Positions 46,123 through 57,433 of a stretch of 64,000 nt of DNA are shown one piece after another. The notes below the pieces were generated by a model. That model did not search any database and had not been told where the DNA came from. It worked only from the letters and a program-made list of their open reading frames with translations. The position numbers were made by a program, and so were the translations under genes. Each line of letters opens with the position of its first letter. Position 1 is the first letter of the stretch. Location of the stretch: contig JAVDOI010000007.1 of the NCBI GenBank assembly GCA_032191485.1, positions 9,484,642-9,548,641 on the forward strand, written 5' to 3'. Origin of the DNA: Leptoclinus maculatus (taxonomy: Eukaryota > Chordata > Actinopteri > Perciformes > Stichaeidae).

Positions 46123-48265
46123 AGGATGTCTTCAGATGCTTGACTGTCACTTTTAAAGCCCCCAGATGGGGGGCATTCAGGTCCATCACTGATAAATGGA
46201 CGGATGACACAATCAGTAACTTTGGCAAGGTAGAAGTCTCTTGAGATTGTCTGGATTTGTCGGACTGACACGACAGTTGGTTTACGGTTATCGGACAGTC
46301 CTGTGAAAACTGTGAGCTCACTCAACGGTGGACTTGCTGATCCTCTGGATGTTGTATTTTTACATTATTTGTGTTTACAAAGAAGAGTGACAGCAAAGAC
46401 GGGTAAGGGAAAAAGGGGGGGGGGGGGGGCATCTGAGGACATTGTTGGCACATTGTATTTGCCTCGGCCATTTAAGCCAGTAAAAAGGCACCGCCACCTT
46501 CAATTATTTTATGTGGCACCTGTTGCCATGTGTGGTTTTTCCGATTCACAGCTTAACGAGTCTCAGTTTTCAAACATTAATGGGACAAAACATTCTACCA
46601 GATCGTGTCCCTTTTGGGCTTTCCTCCCTCCATCTTTTTTTTCTTATCTCGCCTCCTCATCAGTCACTCCTTTCATCTTCCAATCCTCCATTTGGTCTGC
46701 ATCATTGCAGGGTAGGATCCCAACACAGAGAGAAGGGCACTAGATAAGAGGCTAGGGAGTTCAGTAAAGCTAAGCTAAGCTAGTTATTTTCTAGTTTCTT
46801 GGGTCTGCCTTCTCTTCTGTCTGCATGAGTGTGTTTTTATAGGCTGGCGGAAATGTTTGAATCCAGTTTTGTTCTGATTTTCAGCTGGCACAGCTGCACT
46901 AAATTTAGGGCCAAGTTGGCACAGACTGACGTAGAAGCGGATACAGAAACATCTGCAGCACGCAGATTTGATATGTGCATGAGCAGTTAGACGAACAAAC
47001 AAAGTGAATACTGGGATAGGAGACACACACTGCGCTGTTTACTGCAGTACATCTCTGGTGACAATATAGAGCAGGATGGGTGGACAGAGAGAGGGGTCAG
47101 ATTAGAACCAGTTCATTTACTAACTTTGATTTTTTTCTTAGTCATTAAACGATTCACTACCCGTACCCATCTATAGTGGAGAGGTTAAGAAATCTGTGGA
47201 GGGAATTACTAAACCGCTTCCGTAATGAAGCATCTGGATTTAGACTCATCTTCTCAATGACGCTTGAGATTTTGTCCAGGAAATGAGAGATTGCTAAATA
47301 ATGCCAGATTACAAAATCAGTGACATCATAAACATCAATATTTAGCCATTAGACGTTTAAGAAAACACACATTGGTTTAAGTCTGCACTGTTATGTCTTT
47401 GTCTGAGGAACAAAATGCCGGTCCAAGATACACCACATCAATCACGATAAAGACCTAATACGGCATTTGTGTGTGATTTATCTCCTTGAATAAGTGCTAT
47501 CACTAATATCATACTTGTCTGGGCCCCGTTTCCCTCAAGTGGACTCTGGGGTTCATCAGATTTAAGAGCTGACCTAAGAGGTGGCCGCCCTCTGCTCCAT
47601 GAGAATATGAGGAGCCTCTGCCACTGTAGTGTATCACCATGCGTGTGAAAAGCTTGACCTGCAACATAAAGTTCAAAGAATAAGTCACTGCGTTTGTTTT
47701 GGCAACGCACTCGTATCATTTTACAGACCCAATCAAAGTATGAGCTAAAAAAGAAAAGGGAAAATAAAAGAGCTTTTTATTGGACGAGGCTCCCAGACTC
47801 CGAGGGAATAGAGGCCTTTGTGATGCTTTTTTGTTCTTGCATCCTTTGGTGTCTATCTGCAAGAAACTAATGCCGATACAAATTCTACATTTTCAAAAAG
47901 CCTGCCCTATACCATACAGAACAGCTAGAAGTGGTAAAGCTGATGAGAATCTGCAAAGATTTCATATACTCTTATGTACTGCAGGGTCGGACGCTAGTCT
48001 GCTAGCCCGAGGCGAGTGGATTTTTGGAGGGACTACCTAAATTATCATTCTCACTAGTCCTCATGGCGAGTGAAATTTGAGAGGAGAGGCTTTATTCGTT
48101 ATTTATCGATAAGTAAATGTAACTGTGACGAAGGACGACCTCTATTGACGGGTTTCGGAGAAACAGCCGAGCAGGAACCGCAGAGGACGGCCAGTCAGCT
48201 GCTCGCGGACTAATATCACCGGTATTAAGTTGGTGAAAAGGCTCTGACGAGAGTAGTGGCGCGAA

Positions 48266-48351
48266 ATGACGGCAGTGTCCGTAAATAGATTAGAGTGTTT
48301 ATGTGGATGTTCGGAGTTCACCTTTCAAGACTGTGTGCGTGTAAACAACCA
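48266..48351 (+). CDS. Putative first coding exon of the hAT-like unit
   Basis: ATG at 48266 opens 28 codons, MTAVSVNRLECLCGCSEFTF then QDCVRVNN, ending in a strong donor CA|GTAAGT. The upstream 200 bp is CpG-rich, as in a promoter. The four closely spaced Cys residues may be a metal-binding motif, but I do not recognise the family. Splicing to the acceptor at 48583 would give only a 35-residue peptide, so the true partner exon is probably elsewhere or lost. Confidence 0.3.
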
Positions 48352-48660
48352 GTAAGTAAACGTAAAGTTTGGTGTTAGTCTAATTTCATCATAAGGGTTA
48401 TATTGTGTCATTTGCACGGCAATCTAGTCTATTTAGCGGCTCGTTCGTTGTTTGCTAAGTGTTGACTGTAGGAGTCCCGGACATGTTTATCGCTGCCTGT
48501 ATTCTGTCCCTGTATGTCCTAATTTGGAACCAATGCTGCATAGAGGTTTTTACTAATTATTATTTCATGGATATCTGTTTCAGAACCACACACTTGCTTG
48601 TTTGACTGCTGTCAATAAACCTCTCAAAGGAACATCTTGCCTGGAGTACATTCTGATAGA

Positions 48661-48676
48661 TGCCCCCTGGTGGCCA
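48661..48676 (-). promoter_or_regulatory. Candidate CTCF site
   Basis: The reverse complement TGGCCACCAGGGGGCA fits the CTCF core TGGCCACCAGGGGGCGC. It lies in the hAT-like unit of the banp intron. Confidence 0.45.
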
Positions 48677-49364
48677 CAACTTGTAATGAACCAGTACAAT
48701 TATACAGTCCTTCCCAGTCACTTTAACAGTAACATTCCACTATTCCCCAAATTGTTGAGGATATTAGACTATTTTGTTTCGATTATAATTTTTTGTTTAC
48801 GCAATGCGAAAGGCACTATATTCATCGATCAGGCCGGGCCTCTCTTTCAGTTTCACCAGCGGCCCGCCAAGATTCGTCCGCGGAAGAAATATAGATCGTG
48901 AAGCTCTTATCACTGCAGCACATGAACTAACACCCAATATCTTTTTGTGATCTAACAAAAATACTTCATCTAAAATTAGAACAAATGCCTGCTTTATTCA
49001 TAGACTGCGTATTGTTTTTGGCACCGAGCGTTAAACTGCCGTGGTGACATGCTGTTACTCCGCACGGCGGAATATAGCTACATTTTTAGCCGGTACGTTC
49101 CATAGCGGAATTCCTCAACTTGGCAATTTGAACTGCTGTACAATATTTAATCGTGATCTTAACCTTCATCTTCACTACGAGCCTAAATAATGCAAGAATT
49201 GTCAATCCCCAAACCATTATAAGCATATTTTGCGATTTTAAGATGCCGTATTCCGATAATTCGGTTTCAGTTTCGAGGCGGACAGGTTTCGCAACGGGGT
49301 GCGACATTGCTAAAACACAGGCACATCGGACAAAACGCGTCGTTGTGTTGTTAAGGTACCACCC

Positions 49365-49587
49365 CTGTATGATGGTGCTGCTGGAGACACCATCCATTGG
49401 AGAATTTGACCCCTCCGACTCTATTCATCTCTGGATGAATTCAGGTCAACGGGCAAGGAGGCCAGAGTACCTAGACGAAGATCAAGAGGATAGTGTAGAT
49501 CCTGCACAGTTTCATTCTCAAGAAGACTGGCAGCAAATGGAGGCAGACATAAATGCTGAACTTGATGTACCCATGCTAGCTGAATGA
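49365..49587 (+). pseudogene. C-terminal segment resembling a hAT transposase
   Basis: The frame ends MMVLLETPSIGEFDPSDSIH, LWMNSGQRARRPEYLDEDQE, then a Glu/Asp/Gln-rich tail to MLAE and TGA at 49585-49587. The pattern of a hydrophobic helix, ETPSI-EFD, then a Trp and a basic RARRP motif is like the very end of the hAT C-terminal dimerisation region in ZMYM1/TTF-type and related families; this is from memory of the pattern. The open frame runs upstream to 49153, but that part has no recognisable similarity and poorer codon character. An AATAAA at 49702-49707 follows. No intact upstream transposase is visible, so it is scored as a remnant. Confidence 0.45.
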
Positions 49588-49701
49588 ACATCATAGCCTA
49601 CCGGACCCTTGACGTTGTTCTTCTGCTTCCTGTGTAATTATAATATCACGACATCATGATGTAACATGCATCAATCTTTGTACAGCCATAATGTTACAAA
49701 C

Positions 49702-49707
49702 AATAAA
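49702..49707 (+). terminator. Poly(A) signal AATAAA after the hAT-like ORF
   Basis: CAATAAAACT occurs 115 nt after the stop at 49587 in the same orientation, consistent with a 3' UTR end. Confidence 0.4.
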
Positions 49708-52582
49708 ACTCTTGATTCGTACCTTGCATCTCTGCGGTTTCACTGTTAGATAATTGCCTTGGGAGAGTCTTCCTCCACACACACATCCCTACACCCCGTG
49801 ATTGGTACATTCCCCCAAGCTTCATGAAGGACTAGTAAAGATTGCTCAGGATTAGTAGTTTTATGAACCTACTAGTCCTTGGGACTAGTACTGATTTTGA
49901 GTTAGTTTCATACTCTGTACTGGTATGAAAAAATCTAAACCCAACTCTGAGGAATGCTGCTATCAGGCTCAGCGAGCGGGTCATTCCAGGACACGAGCAG
50001 GGATGTGTGTTTAAGAGTGTGTGACAGAGAAGAAGCGTGCGTGTGTGTGTGTGTGGTGACTACCTCAATCAAGTGAAAACACACACGGCAAAACAGCCAA
50101 TAAAACAATAACAACAATAAAAAACTTATATAAAGCAGATGCATTCACACATATAGCCTTCGGCGCTTTGAGCCAACGAGTGAATTGGTTGGTTGAAATC
50201 TTATTCAGACTATAAAATATAGTGCCTCCTCGTGGAAAGCACATGGTTCCAGACGGTGAGCGGCTTGTAACTCCTTCTCCACCTCAAACGTTGACGTATT
50301 ACATAGGGGTGATGACTATCTCTTCAAGTGCAGGGATGGTCCAGTAATTCCTTATAAAGTAAAGTTATTGTAATCACATTACTTCCTATATTTGAACAAA
50401 GTAATTACTTTATTGTTGCATGGTATACGGATACTAGAAAGGTACCCTTAATAAAAGCCACACAGTACTATCAAGGGTGTCTTCCTGGTTTTAGCAGCAT
50501 TTACATCACCAACTTCTCACAGATCTTAATCTAAATGTATATTCATTTTGTTTGGTTTGGTTTTGGAAGCCTCTTGCCGTTTCCCCGTGCCGCAGTACCA
50601 GTCTCCGCCTACTAAACAGATGCCTCTATGAGACACACGTAAGTAATAAAGACCATCAGCGAGAAGATTGGCTATTTCTACATAGCTTTTCTTACTAAGG
50701 TCATCGGGGAAACGGGGTGGCAGACCGTCACCTCGTTACTTCTATTATTATATTGTTATTATACAAAATAATGTATTTCTTTAAGAAAAAAACATGTATT
50801 CCTCTGGGGAAAAATCCTTAGCTTTTTACTCCATTTAGCTCTCTCCAAATTGGCACTGTGGCTGCAGAAAAAAACAGCCTCTTAGCCCTTTAGGTGCACG
50901 TGCACTGCAGCCATTTAAAACAATAGGTGCCCTTCAAAACGCATGCAGCGGTCAGTGTGTATGGGGCTCATTAAACCCTGTTTAATAAGTCATAACTGGT
51001 TGCAAATAGAAAGTAAACTATCGAAGAAATCACATAAACGCCTGTATAGGGGACATCAGATTACTGCTTACCATGTCATTTTTTCAATCAATGCATTTGT
51101 AATTATAAAAAAAAAAAAACTAATTTTAAGCTCCATGTTCTGTAATCTATGATTCCATTGCTTTCCTGATGCATCAAAGTCATCAGTTCGGTACCTTGAC
51201 AAGACTATTACGAACATGACTTGCATTTCACTCTTAAGCCTCTTTAGTCGCTTCACTGGAATAATATCTATGACAAAATTGCCTTCTTCTTACTCTGCCT
51301 TCAATTCATGCCAGACATTTCTGAATTATGAGTAAAGTGCATATGACTGAGCCAACAAAGCGGCGAGTATAACTCCGAAAGTCTGAATTTAAGGCAGGAG
51401 ACTTATTTTGACAGGTTTTTTACCCTTTTTAGCACGAACGTTGGAAGCAAGAAGTGATGTGGTCTTACTGCGTCTTCAAACTCAAGGGCGTTGGTGGAGG
51501 CCTGATGTTTAAGGTACCGGTGAGGCGATTAAACACATCTGGTTTGATTAAGACTTCAATGAGTTTTGAAGTGCATCAGATGCCAAAACACTGTATAGCA
51601 GTTTTTATTACTAGGAGGATATTTACAACTCTGGAAAAGATCCAAGGCGATCATTTTATGAAGTGTTTTCGACAATCGCAGGGTTAACAGTACAGTGGTG
51701 CTGTTCATGTTACGAACTACAAAAGCTGGAATGTAAGCTTGCAAGTATTTGCTTGGCCAATGCCATGCCTGGCAAGAACCACAATTGTTTAAGAGCATAC
51801 TGCAGAAGTAATATAATAAATATTGAAGGTCATTTTCTTAACTAAACTTAAATGACCCCAACAATGAATACGTGTAGCCTCCATTCATATTTTAGAAGGG
51901 GAAAAAAACCCTCTACTGGCTGTTACATAAAAACACCTGTCCTAACACAATAACACAAAACAGTTTAACCACCAGATGGGCAGCGTGAGGAATAACTTCC
52001 TTCCCTAAAGTCGTGCTTCTTGACAAACATGATGAATAGATGAATGTGAAATGATGTCTTGGTCTGCAGGCGTCCATATGTGTCCTGCAATGGTCCTACA
52101 CAGGCCGGCGCTGCTTTGATCGAGACTCGCTTGGATATCAGCGGAAAGAAAAGAGAAACAGGAAGGGCTCTTGGTCCAAAACATCCAAGACAGAGGAGGA
52201 GGGACACAGACACTTGGAGGACTCAAAAACATCTGTGAGAGATGTTTCTAATTAGTGCACCATTATGACATCAAACTGGGTCGTAGTTTGGGATGCTTTT
52301 GAATGGTAAAAATGTATTACTATGGATATTCAAAATCAATTATACACATTTACTGAAGTGCTAAAAGATTACAGCATAAGCATTTTAAAGCTTCTGAGTT
52401 TTTGAATAAAGATTCAGACTTGATGACAACTGAGGAAAGCTCTTACTGAGGTACATTATCAGTGTACTATAGACCGCTAGTAGCAGTATGGGGATACGTT
52501 TCTATGAGTGGGTCCCTGTTTTGTTTATCTTGAGGTAAAAACATGCACACACACACACAACGGTTTCGCTCTATTCCACTGA

Positions 52583-52650
52583 TCTACAGGTGGCGGTAAT
52601 ACGCCAAGAGATGTGGCAAAGCACCAGCAAAGGCAGGGGAGAAGAAGACT
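52583..52650 (+). repeat. Possible fish repeat ('ggtggcggtaat' type)
   Basis: CTACAGGTGGCGGTAATACG then CCAAGAGATGTGGCAAAGCA and AGAAGAAGA resembles a short sequence (GGTGGCGGTAATGCGCC ... AGAAGAAG) that recurs in teleost genomes. Tentative. Confidence 0.35.
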
Positions 52651-52811
52651 GCTAGCTCGTAAACACGGATCTAAACAGTGCTAGATTCCACACGCATAAC
52701 AATCTGCTTTGTAAATGTTTCGTGATGACGGTAGAGCTCAAAGATGCACATGCGTATTGGTGAGTAACATTGAACATTGTGACGGGGCAAGAGAGGATGT
52801 GAGTTAGGGAT

Positions 52812-52990
52812 TAAGGATGCACCGATTCTGATGCCAATATCGGGCCGATGACGACGCAAATAGCTGGTTATTCAACTCAGTTTTATATGTATATAATATA
52901 TACTAGAAACATTCTATACTGGAATGTTTCATTCCTGGTAAACACTGGTATCAGATCTGTACTCGGTATCGGCCAATACGCAAAACACGG
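52812..52990 (+). mobile_element. hAT-type MITE remnant ('ggatgcaccgatt' family)
   Basis: GGATGCACCGATTCTGATGC then CAATATCGGGCCGATG at the left and CTCGGTATCGGCCAATACGC at the right are the signature of non-autonomous elements beginning AGGGATGCACCGAT, common in fish and other animals. Only one clear terminus remains; the right end is worn. Confidence 0.6.
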
Positions 52991-53331
52991 CTAAAAAGAC
53001 GAGGAGAATACGTGGAATCACTGCCAACAGATCCAGCAAAACAGTAAGACACATGGTTTTATTGTTGTAAGTTATGAAGAGAGGCAAGAGATACAGTATC
53101 TCTACAGTTTAGTGAGATAATTCATATCCTGATATTAAAACATTAATCAGTGGTGGACACGAAACCACACACACATCCACCATTGCTGCTATCCTGCCCT
53201 TGTTTTTGAAGGATTTGTTGTACTTTAAGCACAAAAGTAACAAGCGATGCAGACATGTGGTTTATCATCTACAGCATGGATTCATTAGTGTATTGTAACT
53301 CCTAATCAGTTCATTGTGAACGTGTTCTTAC

Positions 53332-53376
53332 CTGTCCATCCTGACCAACATGTACCTGGTGGATCTGGAGATTTCC
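53332..53376 (-). CDS. banp: banp micro-exon: GNLQIHQVHVGQDGQ
   Basis: This 45-nt exon, phase 0-0, encodes GNLQIHQVHVGQDGQ, corresponding to GNLQIHHVGQDGQ of mammalian BANP with a two-residue insertion (VH). Acceptor CTATTTCAG, donor GGACAG|GTAAGA. It is short enough to need splicing enhancers and, being 15 codons in phase 0, can be skipped without frameshift. A 14-kb intron follows. No counterpart of the extra mammalian segment between DGQ and VLQGAQL (ATRIPCLLAPSVF) was noticed in the flanking intron, but I could not scan all 14 kb exhaustively. Confidence 0.92.
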
Positions 53377-55413
53377 CTGAAATAGAGGAGCGACACATCA
53401 CGTCAAAGACCTGACGCCATATTAAATACACATAATCATTTACACGGAGTCATAAAAATGATACATTTTGCCCATTTCTTTGCCCTTCTATTCACACTAA
53501 CCTGCATGGACAGCAGATTACTAAAAACCTGCATTGGCGGTAAACTGAACTCTCTAAGTGTGCAGTGTGACGGCGTCGATATCGGAGAAGAATCAGAAGT
53601 GTCTTCACATGTTTCTGAGCATTCAGGGTTTGGCAGAAGAGTTTTTATACATGGTGACGTAAGAGTGAGCGGTGGAGGCAATGTCTTTGTGTATACGTCA
53701 ACGATTGTGTCCTTCCCAACGACATGAAAGACTCAGTAAACAACAATAGAAATCCATTCACAAAGGCACGAGCCTATCGCAGCCCAATCAAGATGCAACG
53801 ACCGTCGTAAAGTCTTTGAACACCCACAGTGACGTTTACAAGACCACATAAGAGAGGACATCGTAGAAGCCATATTTAGTTTTTTGTTGTTAATTGTATT
53901 TCATGTATATATCAAATGCTGTCAAGAGCTGCCATATGGCCAAAGAGCAGTGTAATCCCTCAAATAGCTCTCATTTCCTTTTCAAGCACGCTAAAACCAA
54001 TGACTTTGATGAAGGGGGCCCGCTCCTAATGAAAACATATTGTACGAGTGGCAGTTGGGAGACGGGGGATTTCGTTGCTAAGCTTTGAACTCCAGAAAAC
54101 AAACAATATGATGGAATAGGAAGGAGAGAGGAGAAAAAGGGAAAAAAAAGAAAACTGGGCTCGGCCACAAAGAGCAGGAAAGGCTTTAGAGCTTTTCTGC
54201 CTCCAGTTCACTCCGTCTCACTCAATCGTGTACTTCTCCCTCCGAGTGTCCTTTAGCACCACTGAACAGGAAATGAGAAAAACACTTGGGCAAGGTGTCA
54301 ATTGCTTTTTGCATAAATGTCAAGCCGTCGTGCATGTGGGGCACGTATCGTACAGTATGTGTTTAGATGTGTATGTGTGTACACAGACCGGGGCCTTGCA
54401 ATAAATCTCTCTTCCACATCCTCGAAAATATCACTAACAACGATGCTAATGTGGAAATTCCTCTCCAGCAGTCGGTGTGGTTTGGAATTTGAGTTTTGAT
54501 TTTCACTGGCAGAGGCTGTGTGTGTGCATGCAGAGCGCATGTCTGGTGGGGGGGGGGGGGGGGGGGAGAGACGTGAGACATCTGGGTATTATGTGGAAAC
54601 AAAAGTCATAACCCCGTGCAAAAGCAAGCGGATATATAAACATTACGGGACATCTGCTTTTGTTAGAATTCACTAATGACTTAAATGTTGTCAGGTATTA
54701 CTTGGGCGCACCATGCTTCATTGGGATGACTATTTGCATCGGCAGACAGAAACATACGGGGCTCAAAAGAAACAAATGTTTAATTTGACCAATGAAAAAT
54801 AGAAGTTTGCTCTACAAGAAGGTTCTTTCTTGTGGAAGTAAACTAGCTTTAATTCTGCAGAATGGGAGTTTTGCCATCACTAATTTATTCCATCGTTGGT
54901 CGACGGGTTTAGCCAACAGTTGGAATAATTGTTCGTCCACAGAGCTGACGGAGGAACAACCCTAATTTTGTGAACAAACACTTGTCAAGCTTTCAACGTG
55001 ACAGAGAGCCTCATCAAAAGAAAACTGTAACTTTGTAGAGTAACGCGTTGGGGAGCAGCTTTCGTTACCGACCCAAATAACGTATGAAAAACTTGACTCT
55101 ATTTCTGCACAGTTGTAGTGTATCCATGCTCAATTATATGTCTTTAAGCATCCATGCGTTTGTAATTGTTGATTACTGTTCTCAACAAAAAGCTTGATTC
55201 GAATCATGCAAATTTTGGATTAATTGCTCGCTAAATAAAGTCTGTAAAATCCTGTAGAAATTACAAAAGGCAATCCAGGGTGCATTTTGCTTAATCTACA
55301 TGCTCACACAGATATAATGGATTGTTTCAAATGATGCAAGTCCTCATCTAGTCTGAAGTCAACCAAACCCGACTTTGAGCGGCCGATTGTTTCTCTCACA
55401 CGCAGACACTTGC
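53377..55413 (-). other. banp GC-AG intron (2.0 kb)
   Basis: Begins GCAAGT at 55413 and ends TTTCAG at 53377. Contains a G19 run (54548-54566) and a 15-bp near-palindrome (54887-54926). No coding exon recognised. Confidence 0.8.
54548..54566 (+). repeat. G19 homopolymer
   Basis: Nineteen consecutive G in the banp GC-AG intron, about 0.85 kb downstream of the exon carrying the GC donor. Confidence 0.9.
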
Positions 55414-55485
55414 CTCACTGTCCTGTGTGATCTGCACCTCCTCTCCTTGTGGCACCTGGGCGATGTGCAGCTGACCCTGAGGAAT
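55414..55485 (-). CDS. banp: banp exon: IPQGQLHIAQ segment, GC 5' splice site
   Basis: This 72-nt, phase 0-0 exon encodes IPQGQLHIAQ, VPQGEEVQIT and QDSE, matching GHLHIAQVPQGEQVQITQDSE of mammalian BANP. The acceptor is TTGTCTCTCAG. The donor is odd: to keep the protein in frame with the next exon (GNLQIH...) the exon must end at GAG and the intron must begin GCAAGT, a GC-AG intron with otherwise perfect consensus. A GT occurs five bases earlier inside the exon (GACA|GTGAGG) but would shift the frame. The Gln/Val pattern continues from the previous exon. Confidence 0.93.
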
Positions 55486-56352
55486 CTGAGAGACAAGGAT
55501 GAAGGATGAGAGAGCTGAAGCTGGAACAATTACACAAATATGATCTAGAACTTTGCCACGGCATGTTTTCAATCTATGAATGATCATTCCCTCTCTACAT
55601 ACTGGCCATTATTGTTCCAATATAAGGGATGAAGATACAAATACACAGTTGTTGTTTTGTGCAGAAATGTATTCAAAAGTCTTTAGTTTGGTCTACGTTA
55701 AACAAATCTAGTTGAACAGCAGAACTTTCAACAGTGTGAATCATGAGCTAGCGTTTGTATCACTGTCATTACAGCTGGTGTGCTAATGAGTAGAGATGGA
55801 GCCTCACAGCAGAATGTTCATGTAGTATCATCAGATCATGTGTAATAATTAGTATCATATCTTTTAGTTAGTAACACTGACTGTGCAACTCACACACATG
55901 CACTTCATTTCCTCACAAATAACCCCTTCATGGCACACATTGTCTCACAGCTCGTGTGCATCTGTCACCGGTTGTTTGACTACACAACATTAAACAAGAC
56001 TAGTCCGAGATGCTCTCACTCAATAAATAACTGTAAACTCAACGGTAAACCATAAACTAATACACTTTATCAATTTGGTCAATCGCACAGACGGCGTAAC
56101 TTTAGAACTATGATATATTTAAGACCTTAAACAGGCCATGTAGTTTAATGAAGTGGTTCATCGGATACAAGATATAAATGGTCAAGTCCCTTCCTTCCTG
56201 TCAGCCCACATAAGCTGCAGAATGCTCCGTGTGTCACTCTGGTGGGTGGGATGATCCCCCCCACCCGGACTAAACCTGCTCTGTAGGACCCTCACAGGAC
56301 AGCAGCAGAAACTCATCACACTCTCGCTGTTAGAGAATACGTTGTCACTCAC

Positions 56353-56474
56353 CACCTGAACTTGTCCATCCTCCCCGATACGGTGGAACTGGACTTGTTG
56401 ATTGGCCAGCGTGTAGTGCAAGGTCTGCTGGGTAGCAGCCTCAATGTGGCCCGTTTCTTCTGCCAGGCCCCCCT
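56353..56474 (-). CDS. banp: banp exon: start of Gln/Val-rich C-terminal region
   Basis: This 122-nt exon encodes (E)GGLAEETGHIEAATQQ, then TLHYTLANQQVQFHRIGEDG and QVQV. The part from LHYTLANQQVQ onward corresponds to LHYALANAQQVQ...GEDGQVQV of mammalian BANP. Acceptor CCTAACCAG|AGGG, donor CAGGTG|GTGAGT. Taking the first AG leaves two bases (AG) that join the G of the previous exon to make Glu, consistent with the frame; an alternative acceptor two bases later would break it. The mammalian protein has a Pro/Gln-rich linker before LHY that is replaced here by a short acidic segment (AEETGHIEAATQQ), so the linker is divergent. The exon changes phase from 1 to 0 and cannot be skipped cleanly. 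Confidence 0.92.
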
Positions 56475-57379
56475 CTGGTTAGGGAGGACAAACAGCATGG
56501 TCAATAACATTGCAAATGATTCCAGCACGCATGAGAAATAGGGATGAGGTCTCTAAGGCACAGACACACAAACCAACAAACACCCACACATCGAGCAAGG
56601 GACCGTAGCAACATCTTGTAAAAATAAAAAACCCTGGCTAATTCCCAGGCCATCTGCTGGATGATGCCGTGTTTATACTTTATCAAACGCCTAAATACAC
56701 AACAAGGGCTCTCCAGCTAGCCATCCAAACACAAACTGCAGGCCTCAGTCTAAACACACTGCTATCACACCAGCCGTTTGAAACCCCCTGCATGGACCTG
56801 TCACAGCTCTAAAACACCCAAAAGACCTCTGTCAGCAATTTAAAGACAGCAAAGTGCTCAGTGGAGCTTGAATCAAATGCGAGAAACTAAACAAAAACCG
56901 CACCTTCTCTGTAAGATGTTACAATGTGCAGCAGCAAAAAGACCATTTGGGAGAAGTGAGGACGGAAAGGATTTCAGGTCATTTCTGGGAAACAGACCTT
57001 GCTGAGGAAGGCGGTCAGACTACTTTCTTGATCACGAACAAAAGGAATGTAGCTTTAAACGATACATACAACGTCAAAAATTCTGTTTTGTGTAATGCTG
57101 CTTTGAAAGGTGAGGCTGTGTTTGCTTGTTACTGCTATGTACTGTATTGTGTAAATAATCCTCAGGGCTGCCAGACGAGGAGCAAAGAGCCAGGTGGCTT
57201 GTGAAAACTAGTTCTGGTTTGAGCTCTCTTTGCTGTTTCACTGATAAATAATGGGTAAAAACAAGAGTTCTGGTCCATTAACAAGTAATCAGATTAAGGA
57301 AGGAATGATTGTTTGGTGCGAGTCTTTGCATGTTTGTGCACACACACCATCTGACCTAGTGTTTGTGTTGTACACTATG

Positions 57380-57381
<2 letters not shown>

Positions 57382-57432
<51 letters not shown>
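57382..57432. repeat. (GT)n microsatellite
   Basis: About 25 GT units in a banp intron. Confidence 0.95.

Positions 57433-57433
<1 letters not shown>

Larger units (their letters stand above)
47975..49740 (+). mobile_element. Degenerate hAT-like DNA transposon (tentative)
   Basis: A self-contained unit in the banp intron, on the opposite strand. It has a CpG-rich 5' part with a putative first coding exon (48266-48351) and a C-terminal coding segment with stop and AATAAA (49380-49707). The C-terminal part resembles the ends of hAT transposases. The middle, which should hold the catalytic core, is not recognisable, so this looks like an internally deleted or decayed copy. Terminal inverted repeats and an 8-bp duplication could not be defined; the boundaries given are guesses. 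Confidence 0.45.
39300..53331 (-). other. banp 14-kb intron
   Basis: GT-AG intron between the 53.3-kb and 39.3-kb exons. It contains a (CA)n tract at 39894-39944, a C16 run at 40845-40860, one arm of the palindromic element (41.2 kb), G runs at 43.3, 46.1 and 46.4 kb, a hexanucleotide repeat at 45.95 kb, hAT-like debris at 48.0-49.7 kb and a hAT-type MITE scrap at 52.8 kb. I see no banp exon in it, but exons under about 40 nt could be missed. Confidence 0.75.

Noticed and set aside
48602..48901. 99-codon plus-strand ORF in the hAT-like unit
   Set aside because: No similarity to transposases or other families that I can see; an AATAAA lies at its start.
50577..50716. Inverted pair GCCGTTTCCCCG / CGGGGAAACGGG 116 bp apart
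   Set aside because: Only 11 of 12 bases pair with a large loop; too weak to call a hairpin element.
55419..55420. GT donor inside exon 55414-55485
   Set aside because: Would shift the frame of the downstream banp exons, which match the family in the frame set by the GC donor.
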